NCBI RefSeq assembly: GCF_028368995.1
Contig: NZ_JAQNDL010000001.1
Location: forward strand, 248,001 to 312,000
Reading direction: 5' to 3'
DNA: 64,000 nt
DNA from: Nannocystis bainbridge
GTDB lineage: Bacteria; Myxococcota_A; Polyangia; Nannocystales; Nannocystaceae
In this document: in pieces, positions 8,720 to 16,818 of the stretch
How positions within the stretch are numbered: position 1 is the first letter of the stretch
How the letters are laid out: every line of letters starts with the position of its first letter
Notes under the pieces: generated by a model
What the model saw: only the letters and a program-made list of their open reading frames with translations
Told to the model about the DNA's origin: nothing
Databases searched by the model: none
Translations under genes and position numbers: made by a program

Positions 8720-9954
8720 TCCGCCGCTTCGCCCTCCTCAGCACCGCCCTCGCCCTCGCCGCCTGCAACCCCTCCAGCGGCAGCACCGACACCGACACCG
8801 GCACCGGCACCGAGACCGACGGACCTGGCACGACGGACATGTCCCCCACGACAGGTGAGGCGCCGGTCGTGGTCGAGCTCGACGCCCCCTGCGACTTCGG
8901 TCCCGACGGCGCCACCGAGCTCGCGCTCGTGACCAACGACTTCGTCGCCCCCGCCGGGCTCGGCCGCGTCGACACCGGCGAGCGCCAGATCCTCGCCGAC
9001 CTCCTGCCGGCCACCACCGACACCGCCCTCGGCGCGACCGGCGAGTGGCTCGTCATGGTCCACCGCTTCGGCCACAACCGCATCGACGTGGTCGACCGCG
9101 GCGCATGGCTGCTGCGCGGCTCGGTCGACGTCACCCACAGCGCCGCCGACGACCCCAACCCGCAGGGCGTCACCTTCGCCGCCGACGGCCTCGCCTACGT
9201 GCCGCTGTTCGCCGCGCCGGCGGTCCAGATCTACGACTTCTCGGTCGCCGAGTCGTCGGCCTGGCTGCAGGGCGAGATCGATCTCTCGCCGTTCGCCGAC
9301 GCTGACGGCAGCCCCGAGGCCGGACTCGCGCTCGCGTGCGGCGGCGTGCTGTTCGTCGGCATCCAGCGCCTCGTCGACTTCGCGCCCGTCGACAGCAGCT
9401 ACCTCGTCGCCGTCGACCTCGCGGCGCGGGCCCTGCTCGACCTCGACGTCGCCACGGCAGGCACCCAGGGCATCGAGCTGCTCGGCGCCTACCCCAAGCA
9501 GGTCCGCCGCGATCCGGCCGACGCCGCCGGCCACACCGCGCTGGTCCTGACCTCCGGCGTCGAGCGCGTCGACCTGTCCCGAGGGACATCCGAGTGGGCG
9601 GTCGCCCCCGAAGTCCTGGCGGAGGCCAGCATCGACGGCTTCGACCCGCAGGCGTTCGTCGTCGCCCCCGACGGCGCCTCGATCTTCCTCACTGCCACCG
9701 ACGGTGACTATCCGGCCGCGGCCGTGTTCCAGGTCGGCCTCGATGGCGGCGAGCCGACCGCCCCGGTCAAGGTCGTCGCTGGCCTCAACTCCGGCGACAG
9801 GATGCTCGAGAGAATCGGCGGCACGCTGTGGATCGGCGACGCCAACGGGGCGGCGCCGCGGCTCCGCCTCTACGACGTCGCCGCCGCCGTCGAGGTCGAG
9901 GTCGACGGCCTGACGACCAAGGCCGCCCCGTGGACCTTCATCCCCCTGCCCTGA
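8716..9954 (+). CDS. Outer-surface lipoprotein A of the B12 operon, propeller-like
   Basis: A 412-residue lipoprotein: signal peptide MIRRFALLSTALALAAC with Cys16, then a Thr/Asp/Gly linker. The mature part has repeated blocks of the kind seen in beta-propellers (GLAYVPLFAAPAVQIYDF, GVLFVGIQRLVDF, ALVLTSGVERVDLS), suggesting a YncE-like propeller. No enzyme motif is seen. The ATG overlaps the receptor stop, so it is translationally coupled to the receptor. It is paralogous to the next gene, as in DLSPFADADGSPEA versus DLSPLADADGNPEA. In Bacteroidetes, the propeller lipoprotein BtuG caps BtuB and captures cobalamin; a similar job is inferred here from fold impression and position, not from recognised homology. 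Two hairpin elements lie inside (8821-8855, 9571-9591). Confidence 0.8.
   Translation: MIRRFALLSTALALAACNPSSGSTDTDTGTGTETDGPGTTDMSPTTGEAPVVVELDAPCDFGPDGATELALVTNDFVAPAGLGRVDTGERQILADLLPATTDTALGATGEWLVMVHRFGHNRIDVVDRGAWLLRGSVDVTHSAADDPNPQGVTFAADGLAYVPLFAAPAVQIYDFSVAESSAWLQGEIDLSPFADADGSPEAGLALACGGVLFVGIQRLVDFAPVDSSYLVAVDLAARALLDLDVATAGTQGIELLGAYPKQVRRDPADAAGHTALVLTSGVERVDLSRGTSEWAVAPEVLAEASIDGFDPQAFVVAPDGASIFLTATDGDYPAAAVFQVGLDGGEPTAPVKVVAGLNSGDRMLERIGGTLWIGDANGAAPRLRLYDVAAAVEVEVDGLTTKAAPWTFIPLP
8821..8855. repeat. Dispersed hairpin element in the lipoprotein linker
   Basis: GGACCTGGCACGACGGACATGTCC followed by a partner ending CGACAGG, in the low-complexity linker directly after the lipobox of the 8716 gene; encodes GPGTTDMSPTTG. 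Confidence 0.5.
9571..9591. repeat. Dispersed hairpin element, 21-base in-frame copy
   Basis: GTCC-CGAG-GGAC core inside GACCTGTCC...GGGACATCC; encodes DLSRGTS. A copy occupies the homologous position of the paralog at 10802-10822. Confidence 0.65.
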
Positions 9955-9980
9955 GAGACAGGTCCTCATGAACATGTCCG
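9954..9980. repeat. Dispersed hairpin element spanning a start codon
   Basis: GAGACAGGTCCTCATGAACATGTCC: the pair ACAGGTCC / ACATGTCC brackets the ATG at 9968, so the hairpin would include the ribosome-binding region and the first codons of the second lipoprotein. Confidence 0.45.
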
Positions 9981-11188
9981 TTCGCACCTGTGCTCTCGTG
10001 GTGGTCGGTCTCGGCTGCGAATTTGCCGGCCCACTGCCCGGCGACGGCCCGCCGGCCACCGACGCGCCGACGCCGATCGCCGGCTGGCCGCGCGAGGTCG
10101 GCGCCTGCGTCGGCGACTCGGCCGCGCCGACGCGGCTGCTCGTGACCACCACCGACTTCGCCACCGGCGGGGTCAGCACGGTCGCGCTGGCGGGCTTCAC
10201 CGCGCTGGCCGACGTCGCGCTCGGCAGCACCGACGCCAAGCCGTTCTTCTTCGACGGCACCGCCTATGTGCTGCACCGCTACGGCCTCGACGCCCTCGAC
10301 GTGCTCGACCCCGACGACGGCTTCCGCCTGCTGGCGCAGCGGGCGATCGTCGCCGGGGACCCCGAGGTCGTCAGCGCCAACCCGCACGCGCTGGTGGTCG
10401 GTCCCGACGGCCGCGGCTACGTCTCGCTGTTCGGCGCGCCCGAGGTGCAGGTGTGGGACCTGGCCGATGGGACAGCTCCGAGGTTGACCGGGCGCATCGA
10501 CCTCTCGCCGCTGGCCGACGCCGATGGCAACCCCGAGGCCTCCGAGGTCCTGCTGTGCGGCGGCGTGCTGTTCCTCGCCGTCGACCGCGTCGACCAGGAC
10601 GCCGGCCTGGTGCCGAACGAGCCGCGGGCCCGCCTCGCGGCCGTCGACCTCGCCAGCGGCGCCGTGCACGACCTCGACCCCGCGACGCCCGGCGCCCAGG
10701 GCCTGGCGCTGCTCGGCGGGTGGGCCCGGCAATTTCGCCTCGACCCTGCCGACCCGACCGGACGCACCGCGCTGGTCCTCACCACCGGCCTCGAGCGCGT
10801 CGACCTGTCCTCGGGGACATCCGCGTGGGCGGTCGCCGATGCCCGCCTGCAGGCCGCCGGCCTGACCGACTACCGCCTGCCGCAGGCGTTCGCGCTCGGT
10901 CCGGGCGGGACCGACGTCTATCTGGCCGCCTACCGCGTCGACTTCAGCGAGGTCGCGCTGTTCCGCGCCGCGCTGGACCGCGACGAGCCGCTCGTCGAGC
11001 TCGCGTCCGGCATGCAGTCGGTCGAGCAGAGCCTCGAGGTCATCGGCGACATCCTCTACTTCGGCGACCGCGCCCACGGGGCCTCGGGCCTGCGCGCGTG
11101 GGACCTGCGCCAGAGCCCGCCCGCGCCGCTGCCGGGCGCCCCGCTCGCGCTCGGCCTCGCCCCCTACGCCGCCGTGGCGATCCCCTGA
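9968..11188 (+). CDS. Outer-surface lipoprotein B of the B12 operon, paralog of the preceding gene
   Basis: A 406-residue lipoprotein with lipobox GLGC (Cys at about residue 17) and no long linker. The mature domain is alignable by eye with the preceding gene along its length: GRGYVSLFGAPEVQVWDL, DLSPLADADGNPEA, CGGVLFLAVDRVD, ALVLTTGLERVDLSSGTSAWAV. This again suggests repeated propeller blades. It starts 13 bases after the previous stop, in the same transcription unit. Its ATG sits inside a hairpin element, so initiation may be influenced by local structure. Tandem duplication of a lipoprotein beside a B12 receptor suggests paired or alternative ligand-capture subunits. Function is inferred from context only. 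Confidence 0.8.
   Translation: MNMSVRTCALVVVGLGCEFAGPLPGDGPPATDAPTPIAGWPREVGACVGDSAAPTRLLVTTTDFATGGVSTVALAGFTALADVALGSTDAKPFFFDGTAYVLHRYGLDALDVLDPDDGFRLLAQRAIVAGDPEVVSANPHALVVGPDGRGYVSLFGAPEVQVWDLADGTAPRLTGRIDLSPLADADGNPEASEVLLCGGVLFLAVDRVDQDAGLVPNEPRARLAAVDLASGAVHDLDPATPGAQGLALLGGWARQFRLDPADPTGRTALVLTTGLERVDLSSGTSAWAVADARLQAAGLTDYRLPQAFALGPGGTDVYLAAYRVDFSEVALFRAALDRDEPLVELASGMQSVEQSLEVIGDILYFGDRAHGASGLRAWDLRQSPPAPLPGAPLALGLAPYAAVAIP
10802..10822. repeat. Dispersed hairpin element, 21-base in-frame copy
   Basis: GACCTGTCC-TCGG-GGACATCC; encodes DLSSGTS at the position homologous to the copy at 9571-9591. Confidence 0.65.
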
Positions 11189-11281
11189 GCTCATGCCCGC
11201 CCACGATCCGCCCCCGTCCTCGCTCGCGCCCGGCGCCCCCGAACCGGGCGAAAATGGGTCGAAATGCCGCGCGCGCGGCCG

Positions 11282-11294
11282 TAGACTGCCCGCG
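11282..11294 (+). promoter_or_regulatory. -10-like TAGACT directly before btuF start
   Basis: TAGACT (11282-11287) lies seven bases before the GTG at 11295. A GC hairpin GCCCGG/CCGGGC (11228-11249) lies just upstream and could end the preceding transcript. Together they support the internal GTG start and a possible separate leaderless transcript. Confidence 0.4.
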
Positions 11295-12170
11295 GTGCTG
11301 CGCGGCCTGCCTGTCCTTTTCGCCCTGTCTGCATGTACAGGTGCGCCCGCGCCCGCGCCCGAGACCGGCGATGCGCCCGCGCACCGGATCGTCTCGCAGA
11401 CGATCCTCTCCGACGAGGTGCTGTGGGCGCTCGGTCCCGCGGCCCAGGCCCGCGTCGTCGGCGTCAGCGCGCTCGCCGACGACCCCCGCTACTCCGGCGT
11501 CGCCGGCGTATGGCCGCCCGCGACCCCGCGCCGCGCCCTCACCTCCGAGGGCCTGCTCGCGCTCGCCCCCGACCTGGCCGTGATCGCCAGCTTCACCTCG
11601 CCCGAAGTGCGCGAGCTGCTGACGAGCCACGGCGTGCGCCTGCTCGAGTTCACCCGCTTCACCGGCTTCGCCGACTACCGCTCCCACGTGCGCCAACTCG
11701 CCGCCGCGGTCGAGGACCCGGCCGCGGGCGAGCGCCTGATCGCCGACCTCGACGGCCGCCTGGCCCGCCTGGCCGCGCGTCGGCCGGCGATCCGGCTGGC
11801 GGCGGTCAGCTGGGGCGACGGCCACGCCGCGGCCGCCGGCACCAGCTTCGACGACGTCGCCGAGGCAGCTGGCCTTTCGAACATGGCTAAAGAGAAAGGT
11901 CTCGAAGGACATGTCCCTGTGGCCCTGGAGCTGATGGTCTCGTGGGACCCGCCGGTGATCGTCACCGGCTGCCCGGCGCCCGAGCCCGACGACCCGGCCT
12001 GCCGCGCCGCCGAGGCGGCCGTAGCCGCGCTGCCGGGCGTGCGCGCGACCGCGGCGGCGCGGGGCGGGCGGATCTTCGCGGTGCCCGCACGCGCGCTCGC
12101 CAGCACCGGCGAGGGCATGGCGCGCGCCGCCGAGATCTTGCAAGACCGCCTGCGCGCGGAGCCGCCGTGA
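11295..12170 (+). CDS. btuF: BtuF-like cobalamin-binding lipoprotein of an ABC importer
   Basis: A substrate-binding protein of the helical-backbone type (BtuF/FepB class) that would pass cobalamin to the inner-membrane permease. Family features: HRIVSQTILSDEVLWALG near the mature N-terminus, VVGVSALADDP, LLALAPDLAVIASF, GGRIFAVPARALAST near the end. The GTG at 11295 gives MLRGLPVLFALSACTG, a compact lipoprotein signal (Cys14), and is preceded by a -10-like TAGACT. The ATG at 11193 would add 34 residues before the signal and is less likely. The segment LSNMAKEKGLEGHVPVA corresponds to an in-frame hairpin element (11874-11918). The stop overlaps the permease start (GTGA). The specificity is inferred from the riboswitch-led operon. 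Confidence 0.85.
   Translation: MLRGLPVLFALSACTGAPAPAPETGDAPAHRIVSQTILSDEVLWALGPAAQARVVGVSALADDPRYSGVAGVWPPATPRRALTSEGLLALAPDLAVIASFTSPEVRELLTSHGVRLLEFTRFTGFADYRSHVRQLAAAVEDPAAGERLIADLDGRLARLAARRPAIRLAAVSWGDGHAAAAGTSFDDVAEAAGLSNMAKEKGLEGHVPVALELMVSWDPPVIVTGCPAPEPDDPACRAAEAAVAALPGVRATAAARGGRIFAVPARALASTGEGMARAAEILQDRLRAEPP
11874..11918. repeat. Dispersed hairpin element, in-frame copy in btuF
   Basis: TTTCGAACATGG and AAAGGTCTCGAAGGACATGTCC form partly overlapping arms; encodes SNMAKEKGLEGHVP in a likely surface loop. Confidence 0.45.
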
Positions 12171-13168
12171 ACCGCACCACCTGGCTGGCCGCGGCCGCGA
12201 TCCCGCTCGCGCTGCTGCTGTCTCTCGGGACAGGTCCGGGCGAGATCGGCCTCGCCGAGGCGCTCGCCACCATCGGTCGCCGGCTCGCCGGCGACGAGCT
12301 CGATCTGCGCGGCGCGATCGTGTGGGATCTGCGGCTGCCGCGGGCGCTGCTCGCCGGCCTCGTCGGCGCCGCCCTGGCGGCCGCGGGCGCGCTGTGCCAG
12401 GGCCTGTTCCGCAACCCGATGGCCGATCCGGGGGTGCTCGGCGTCAGCTCCGGGGCCGCGCTGTTCGCCGTCGTCGGCCTGCTGTTGGGCTTCGACCGCG
12501 CCGGGTTGTGGGCGATCCCGGTCGTCGCGGCGATCGGCGCGGCCGCGGCCATGGGGCTCCTGCTCGCGGCCGCCGGGCGACAGGCCAGCCTCGCCGTCCT
12601 GCTGCTCGCCGGCGTCGCGCTCGGGGCCCTGTGCTCGGCGCTGATCACCGTGTGTCAGGCGCTCGCCTCGCATCAGTGGGACTTCGGGCTCAAGGTCATC
12701 TACTGGCTGATGGGCAGCTTCGAAGGCCGCAGTTGGCCCCACCTGTCGTGGGCCGTGCCCCCCTGCGGGCTCGGGCTCGCGCTGGCACTATGGCTGCGTC
12801 GCGACCTCGACGCGCTCCACCTCGGCAGCGACGCCGCGGCCTCGCTCGGTGTCGACCTCGCGCGCCTGCGCCTGCTCGTGGTCGTCGCTGTCGGCCTCCT
12901 CGTCGGCGCCGCGACCGCGCTGACCGGCGTACTGGCGTTCGTCGGGCTCGTCGCCCCGCACGTCGCTCGCATGTCCTCGGGGCCAGGTCATCGACGTCTC
13001 GTCCCGCTCGCCGCGCTCGTCGGCGCGAGCGCGACCATCCTCGTCGACGCCGTCGCTCGCTCGGCCAGCGGGGTCGTGATCCCTCCCGGAGTGATCACCA
13101 GCCTGGTCGGCGCGCCTTTCTTTCTGTGGCTGCTCCGGCGTCGCGGCCTGCGCGGACTCGCTGGCTGA
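12167..13168 (+). CDS. btuC: BtuC-like permease of the FecCD family
   Basis: A 333-residue integral inner-membrane permease of the FecCD/BtuC family with roughly nine or ten hydrophobic helices. Diagnostic blocks: RLPRALLAGLVGAALAAAGA, LFRNPMADPGVLGVSSGAAL, LASHQWDFGLKVIYWLMGSF, GVLAFVGLVAPHVAR and IPPGVITSLVGAPFFLWLLR. The GTG start overlaps the btuF stop by three bases. Two hairpin elements fall inside (12218-12237, 12970-12989). The BtuD-type ATPase expected next is absent; no ATP-binding gene follows before 13.7 kb, so the importer must use an ATPase encoded elsewhere. Confidence 0.9.
   Translation: MNRTTWLAAAAIPLALLLSLGTGPGEIGLAEALATIGRRLAGDELDLRGAIVWDLRLPRALLAGLVGAALAAAGALCQGLFRNPMADPGVLGVSSGAALFAVVGLLLGFDRAGLWAIPVVAAIGAAAAMGLLLAAAGRQASLAVLLLAGVALGALCSALITVCQALASHQWDFGLKVIYWLMGSFEGRSWPHLSWAVPPCGLGLALALWLRRDLDALHLGSDAAASLGVDLARLRLLVVVAVGLLVGAATALTGVLAFVGLVAPHVARMSSGPGHRRLVPLAALVGASATILVDAVARSASGVVIPPGVITSLVGAPFFLWLLRRRGLRGLAG
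12218..12237. repeat. Dispersed hairpin element, in-frame copy in btuC
   Basis: CTGTC-TCTCGG-GACAGGTCC, encoding LSLGTGP just after the first transmembrane segment. Confidence 0.5.
12970..12989. repeat. Dispersed hairpin element, in-frame copy in btuC
   Basis: CATGTCC-TCGG-GGCCAGGTC, encoding MSSGPGH directly after the conserved APHVAR block. Confidence 0.45.
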
Positions 13169-13662
13169 GCGCGACGCTTGCACATGCATCGTCGTCACGT
13201 GTCCGCGCGTCGTTCGGACGAACGCGGTCAACTGACCGCACCGCTGCACGCGCACGCCGATCCGTGTGACTTTGTCTGAGCCAGAGCATGCGTTCCTGCG
13301 CTGCGCATCAGCGGCGTGGTGACAGCGCGGCATTACGCGTGCGGCCCATAGACCACGGCGCTGATGTGCGCGACGTCGAAGTCGCTCCACATACAACATC
13401 TTGGGTTCACGCGCGGAGCGCTGTCCACAACTAGTGCCCTGCAGCAAACTCGAAGCGCGGACACGTGCGAACGACTGTCACATTCTCACGCCGGTCGCTC
13501 GTGCACATGCACGCGAGTGACGCGGCTGCACGCTCGCGCGCGGGCAGAATCCGGGACGTCCGCACTGGACGGACCACCGCTTTCGGTTTCTTCTTGTCGG
13601 CCTGATGAGCCCCGGCGCGGAAGACCTCAGCGAGCTCAGCGGAGACGAAGGAAGGTAGCGGA
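13169..13662. other. Intergenic region, 494 bases, no supported gene
   Basis: The region is less GC-rich than its surroundings. Just after the btuC stop come two inverted repeats, GTTCG-GA-CGAAC (about 13212-13223) and GCGGTCA-AC-TGACCGC (13224-13239). They may end transcription or act as an operator; neither has a T tract. Further on there is a short CGTCC/GGACG pair near 13557. No convincing reading frame was found on either strand. Confidence 0.6.
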
Positions 13663-14724
13663 ATGAGATTGGTGCACCTGACAGCTCTGGCCTGCGCCGT
13701 CGCCGTCGTCACTGACGGCTTCGACGACGGCGCCAGCGCGGAAGCGGCCCACGATGTCCGGTTCGACGACCGCTACGACCTCGACGGCGACCTGAACACA
13801 GCCGGCCGGACCGGCCCGAGCAGCCTGGACGAAGTTCTGCGGGCGCCCGTTCGCGCCCTCGCGCCCGTGACACCTGCGCCCGTCGAGCCCGCGCTCGATG
13901 AGCCCGCGCAGGTCGCCGCCGACCGCGCACAGGTCGAGCAGTTCCTCCCCCACCAGTGCGTGCACGGCGTCGACGAGCAGCGCCCGCGGCTGACGCGGAA
14001 CGAGCAAAAACGGACCTACGACGTGCTCGCGCACGTCGTCAAGCGGCTCAAGGCCAGCGACGATTTCCTCAAGCTGCTCCAGCTGGTCGCCTCGCGCGAA
14101 TCGAGCCTGCAGCAAGGGCTCGTGCACCGCCTGTCACCTGACCTCGAGGCCAGCCAACAGGCGTGGCGCAAGACCGCCAAGCTCTACGAGGGCAACCCGC
14201 ACCACGCCGAGCACGAGCACTGGCAGACCTACGGCCTGTTCGGCATGAACTCCAACTACTTCACCCAGGTGTGGGACAACCAGGCCGACCCCCGCGTCCT
14301 GTGCGACGCGATCGTCGACATCCTCGTCTATCGCCGCGCCGTCGCCCGCGTCATCCGCAAGGCGGGCACCGCCATCGAGTGCACCGACGCCGCCGGCCGG
14401 ACCTATCAGCACACCACCCGCGCCACCTGGGAGAGCGTGCACCGGGCCGTCAGCGGCGGGAAGATGTGCCCGAGCAAGAGCGAGAACGTCGCCGCGATCA
14501 TGGGCAAGTACTTCCGCGGACGCGCGGCCAAGTTCGGGCTCGACCCTGACAAGCCCGTCACCCTCAAGATGTTGGGCGTGGAGCCGGCCAAGGGCCTCGA
14601 CGGCGCCGCCTGGGCCGACCAGGAGGCGATCGTCATGGGCCTGTGGGCCGAGCTCGAGGCCGAGTGGGCCGAGCACCCGCCGGACGAGCCCGAGCCGGTG
14701 AAGATCGCCCGCACCGGCGTCTGA
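13663..14724 (+). CDS. Exported lysozyme/transglycosylase-like protein
   Basis: A 353-residue protein with a probable signal peptide (MRLVHLTALACAVAVVTDG, cleavage after about residue 26). The centre resembles the lysozyme superfamily: SRESSL (candidate catalytic Glu), then after a His-rich insert YGLFGMN, recalling the ESS...YGLMQ pattern of lytic transglycosylases. Helices with ILVYRRAVARVIRK follow. A role in cell-wall turnover is plausible but inferred from a weak pattern. The C-terminal quarter matches nothing recognised. The ATG at 13663 is supported by a purine-rich Shine-Dalgarno (GAAGGAAGG, 13648-13656). It is a single gene, with 157 bases before the next one. Confidence 0.6.
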   Translation: MRLVHLTALACAVAVVTDGFDDGASAEAAHDVRFDDRYDLDGDLNTAGRTGPSSLDEVLRAPVRALAPVTPAPVEPALDEPAQVAADRAQVEQFLPHQCVHGVDEQRPRLTRNEQKRTYDVLAHVVKRLKASDDFLKLLQLVASRESSLQQGLVHRLSPDLEASQQAWRKTAKLYEGNPHHAEHEHWQTYGLFGMNSNYFTQVWDNQADPRVLCDAIVDILVYRRAVARVIRKAGTAIECTDAAGRTYQHTTRATWESVHRAVSGGKMCPSKSENVAAIMGKYFRGRAAKFGLDPDKPVTLKMLGVEPAKGLDGAAWADQEAIVMGLWAELEAEWAEHPPDEPEPVKIARTGV

Positions 14725-14881
14725 TCGGCGCCCGCGCACCCGGACCGGCATCGGACCCGGCCCCCGGGCCCGGCGCCCTGGCCACCGGAACGGCGCTCCT
14801 CGCCGACCCGGCCGGGGCCTCGTTCGCGGTCGCGCGCCGTCCCCGCTGGCGAAGCCGCGGCGGCCCCGCTATCTTGTGCCT

Positions 14882-16417
14882 GTGCTCGCTCGTACGCTGC
14901 ACCTTAACTTATTCGTGTGGACTGCGGCCGTCGCCGCGGCGGGATGTGACCCTTCGGACAGCTCGGGTCAGTCACCGCCGCCGAAGTCGCCTGGACCTGC
15001 GCTGGCCGCCCCTGAAGGCGGCGGCCAGCTGTGCGGCGACGACATCACGCTCGACCTGCGCCGCTCGCTGGTGCTGAGCGAGTTCACGGTGGTGGAGCCG
15101 TTCACCTTCACCCGCGTGATGTCGCAGATCCTGGCCACGAGCCCCGCGCCGGCCGTCACGCCGACGCAGCTCTACCAGCGCTGGTGGGACTACTTCAACG
15201 CCAAGCCCGGCGTCCACCCTGACGCCTTCCACTGCGACGACGAGCTCGTCGACGGCTCACCGGCGATGGGCGCCTTCCCCCACGCCTGCCCGCGCCCCGA
15301 GGGTCGGCTCGCCGACACCGATCCGTTCAGCGACCCGCAGAACAACTTCGACGGCTACATCCCGCTCGGCGTGTTCAACCGCTTCGACCTCGCCCCGCTC
15401 GACGGCAGCAACTGCGGCGAGTACCGCATCGTCTTCGCCAAGCAGTCGGGCTTGTTCGACACCAACGATCGCAACCTCATCATCTTCGAGGCCACCCTGC
15501 CCAACCCGAACCCGAGCTGCGGCATCGAGGGTTGCCGGCCGATCGCGCAGTTCTGGGCCGACCTCAGCGAGATCGACGACATCACCGAGATCCGTGACCG
15601 CGTCGAGGACTTCTACTTCGTCGACGCCGCCGGCGCCGGGCCCGTCGTGCACGCCGACAACTACGGCACCAAGGGCGGCCAGATCCGCACCAACATGTTC
15701 ATGAACGGGCCGAACGCCTGGCAGCTGCGCCAGTTCGAGTTCGTGCACGACTGCGGCGGCTCCGCCTGCATCCGTCCGGTCCTGCTCAAGGACAACCCGT
15801 TCCCCGAGCTCTTCCAGGACGACTCGCCGTGGCTCGGCGCCGAGGCGTTCCAGGAGTGGTTCGTGCGGCAGGTGCCCAACCTCGAGAAGGCCGGCAGCAA
15901 CCTGTTCTTCACCACCGACGTCGGCACCTTCGCCTCCGGCGCCAGCAACTCCGAGGGCGAGTTCGACAACTACCGCATCCAGTCCGGCATCAGCGGCTCG
16001 TTCCGCAGCAAGATCCAGGACGCGATCACCCTGCCCGGCCTCACCGCCGACCAGATCATCAACCGCGCGCTCGCGCTGTCGTGCGCCGGCTGCCACGAGC
16101 ACAACAACTTCGGCGACAACCTCGACTTCGGCGACGGCCTGCCGTGGGAGCCGAGCCTCGGGTTCGTCCACATCAGCGAGGAGTTCACCGCCGAGGGTCC
16201 GTTCGGCACCCGCTTCCCGCTGTCCGACGCGGTCCGCTTCGTGTTCTTGCCGCACCGCGGCGAGGTCCTGCAGAACTTCCTCGCCGAGACCGCCTGCGAG
16301 CCGTGCACCGACAAGGGCGTCAAGCAGTTCGGCCCGCCCGACCCGAGCAAGTTCTTGCCCGACGGCTTCGACAGCGTCGAGGGCATGACGATCGGCGGCC
16401 CGCGCAGCGGCCACTGA
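14882..16417 (+). CDS. Lipoprotein with a single c-type heme motif
   Basis: A 511-residue lipoprotein with a lipobox (AAAGC, about residue 21). One CAGCH heme-attachment motif lies at residues 401-405, so it may be a monoheme cytochrome c-like protein, presumably active in the periplasm or on the surface. The long region before the heme is unrecognised, with conserved-looking blocks such as GYIPLGVFNRFDLAPLDG. Several Cys pairs (CGIEGC, CEPC) suggest disulfides. The GTG at 14882 is preferred over the GTG at 14876, because a -10-like TATCTT (14870-14875) lies exactly six bases before it. It is monocistronic. An electron-transfer role is inferred only from the CXXCH motif, and no partner is adjacent. 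Confidence 0.65.
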   Translation: MLARTLHLNLFVWTAAVAAAGCDPSDSSGQSPPPKSPGPALAAPEGGGQLCGDDITLDLRRSLVLSEFTVVEPFTFTRVMSQILATSPAPAVTPTQLYQRWWDYFNAKPGVHPDAFHCDDELVDGSPAMGAFPHACPRPEGRLADTDPFSDPQNNFDGYIPLGVFNRFDLAPLDGSNCGEYRIVFAKQSGLFDTNDRNLIIFEATLPNPNPSCGIEGCRPIAQFWADLSEIDDITEIRDRVEDFYFVDAAGAGPVVHADNYGTKGGQIRTNMFMNGPNAWQLRQFEFVHDCGGSACIRPVLLKDNPFPELFQDDSPWLGAEAFQEWFVRQVPNLEKAGSNLFFTTDVGTFASGASNSEGEFDNYRIQSGISGSFRSKIQDAITLPGLTADQIINRALALSCAGCHEHNNFGDNLDFGDGLPWEPSLGFVHISEEFTAEGPFGTRFPLSDAVRFVFLPHRGEVLQNFLAETACEPCTDKGVKQFGPPDPSKFLPDGFDSVEGMTIGGPRSGH

Positions 16418-16818
16418 GCCGCTTCACTCCGCCAGCCGCCTTCGCGCGCGAGCCGATCGCCGCGCGCCTCGAGTCGCTCTCCACTCGAGAGCGACGCGAG
16501 CAGCCTCGCGCGAACCGGCCGCCCGCACCGGGGCGCGTGCCCACGCGCTCGACGCACGCGATCGTCCGTCCCGGCCTCTCGCTCCTCGCGGATGCGCCTC
16601 CGCGATCTTGCATGCACGCGCGCTGACTCGCTCGCGCGTGCGACGTGCTGACGCGACCGTCATCTTTCGCTCCCGCCCGCCTCGCTCGTTGCGCACGCAC
16701 GCTGCGGATTCGCGGCCACCGCCTGCCGGAGCGGACCGGAGCCGCGCGTCCGCGTCCGCGTGACGCGACCTGGCCGGGTGGGACCTGCGTGATAGACTGC
16801 GCCGCCGGAGGACCCGCA
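16418..16818. other. Intergenic region, 401 bases, with three stem-loops
   Basis: No gene is supported. Three perfect inverted repeats occur within 170 bases: TCGCTCTC/GAGAGCGA (16474-16494), TCGCGGA/TCCGCGA (16586-16605) and GCACGCGCG/CGCGCGTGC (16614-16641). None has a T tract. A -10-like TAGACT is at 16793-16798, eight bases before the fabH Shine-Dalgarno, so the fabH transcript probably starts near 16805. Confidence 0.55.

Noticed and set aside
11193..11294. Earlier ATG start for btuF
   Set aside because: It would put 34 Pro/Arg-rich residues before the lipoprotein signal; the GTG at 11295 has a start-proximal -10 element.
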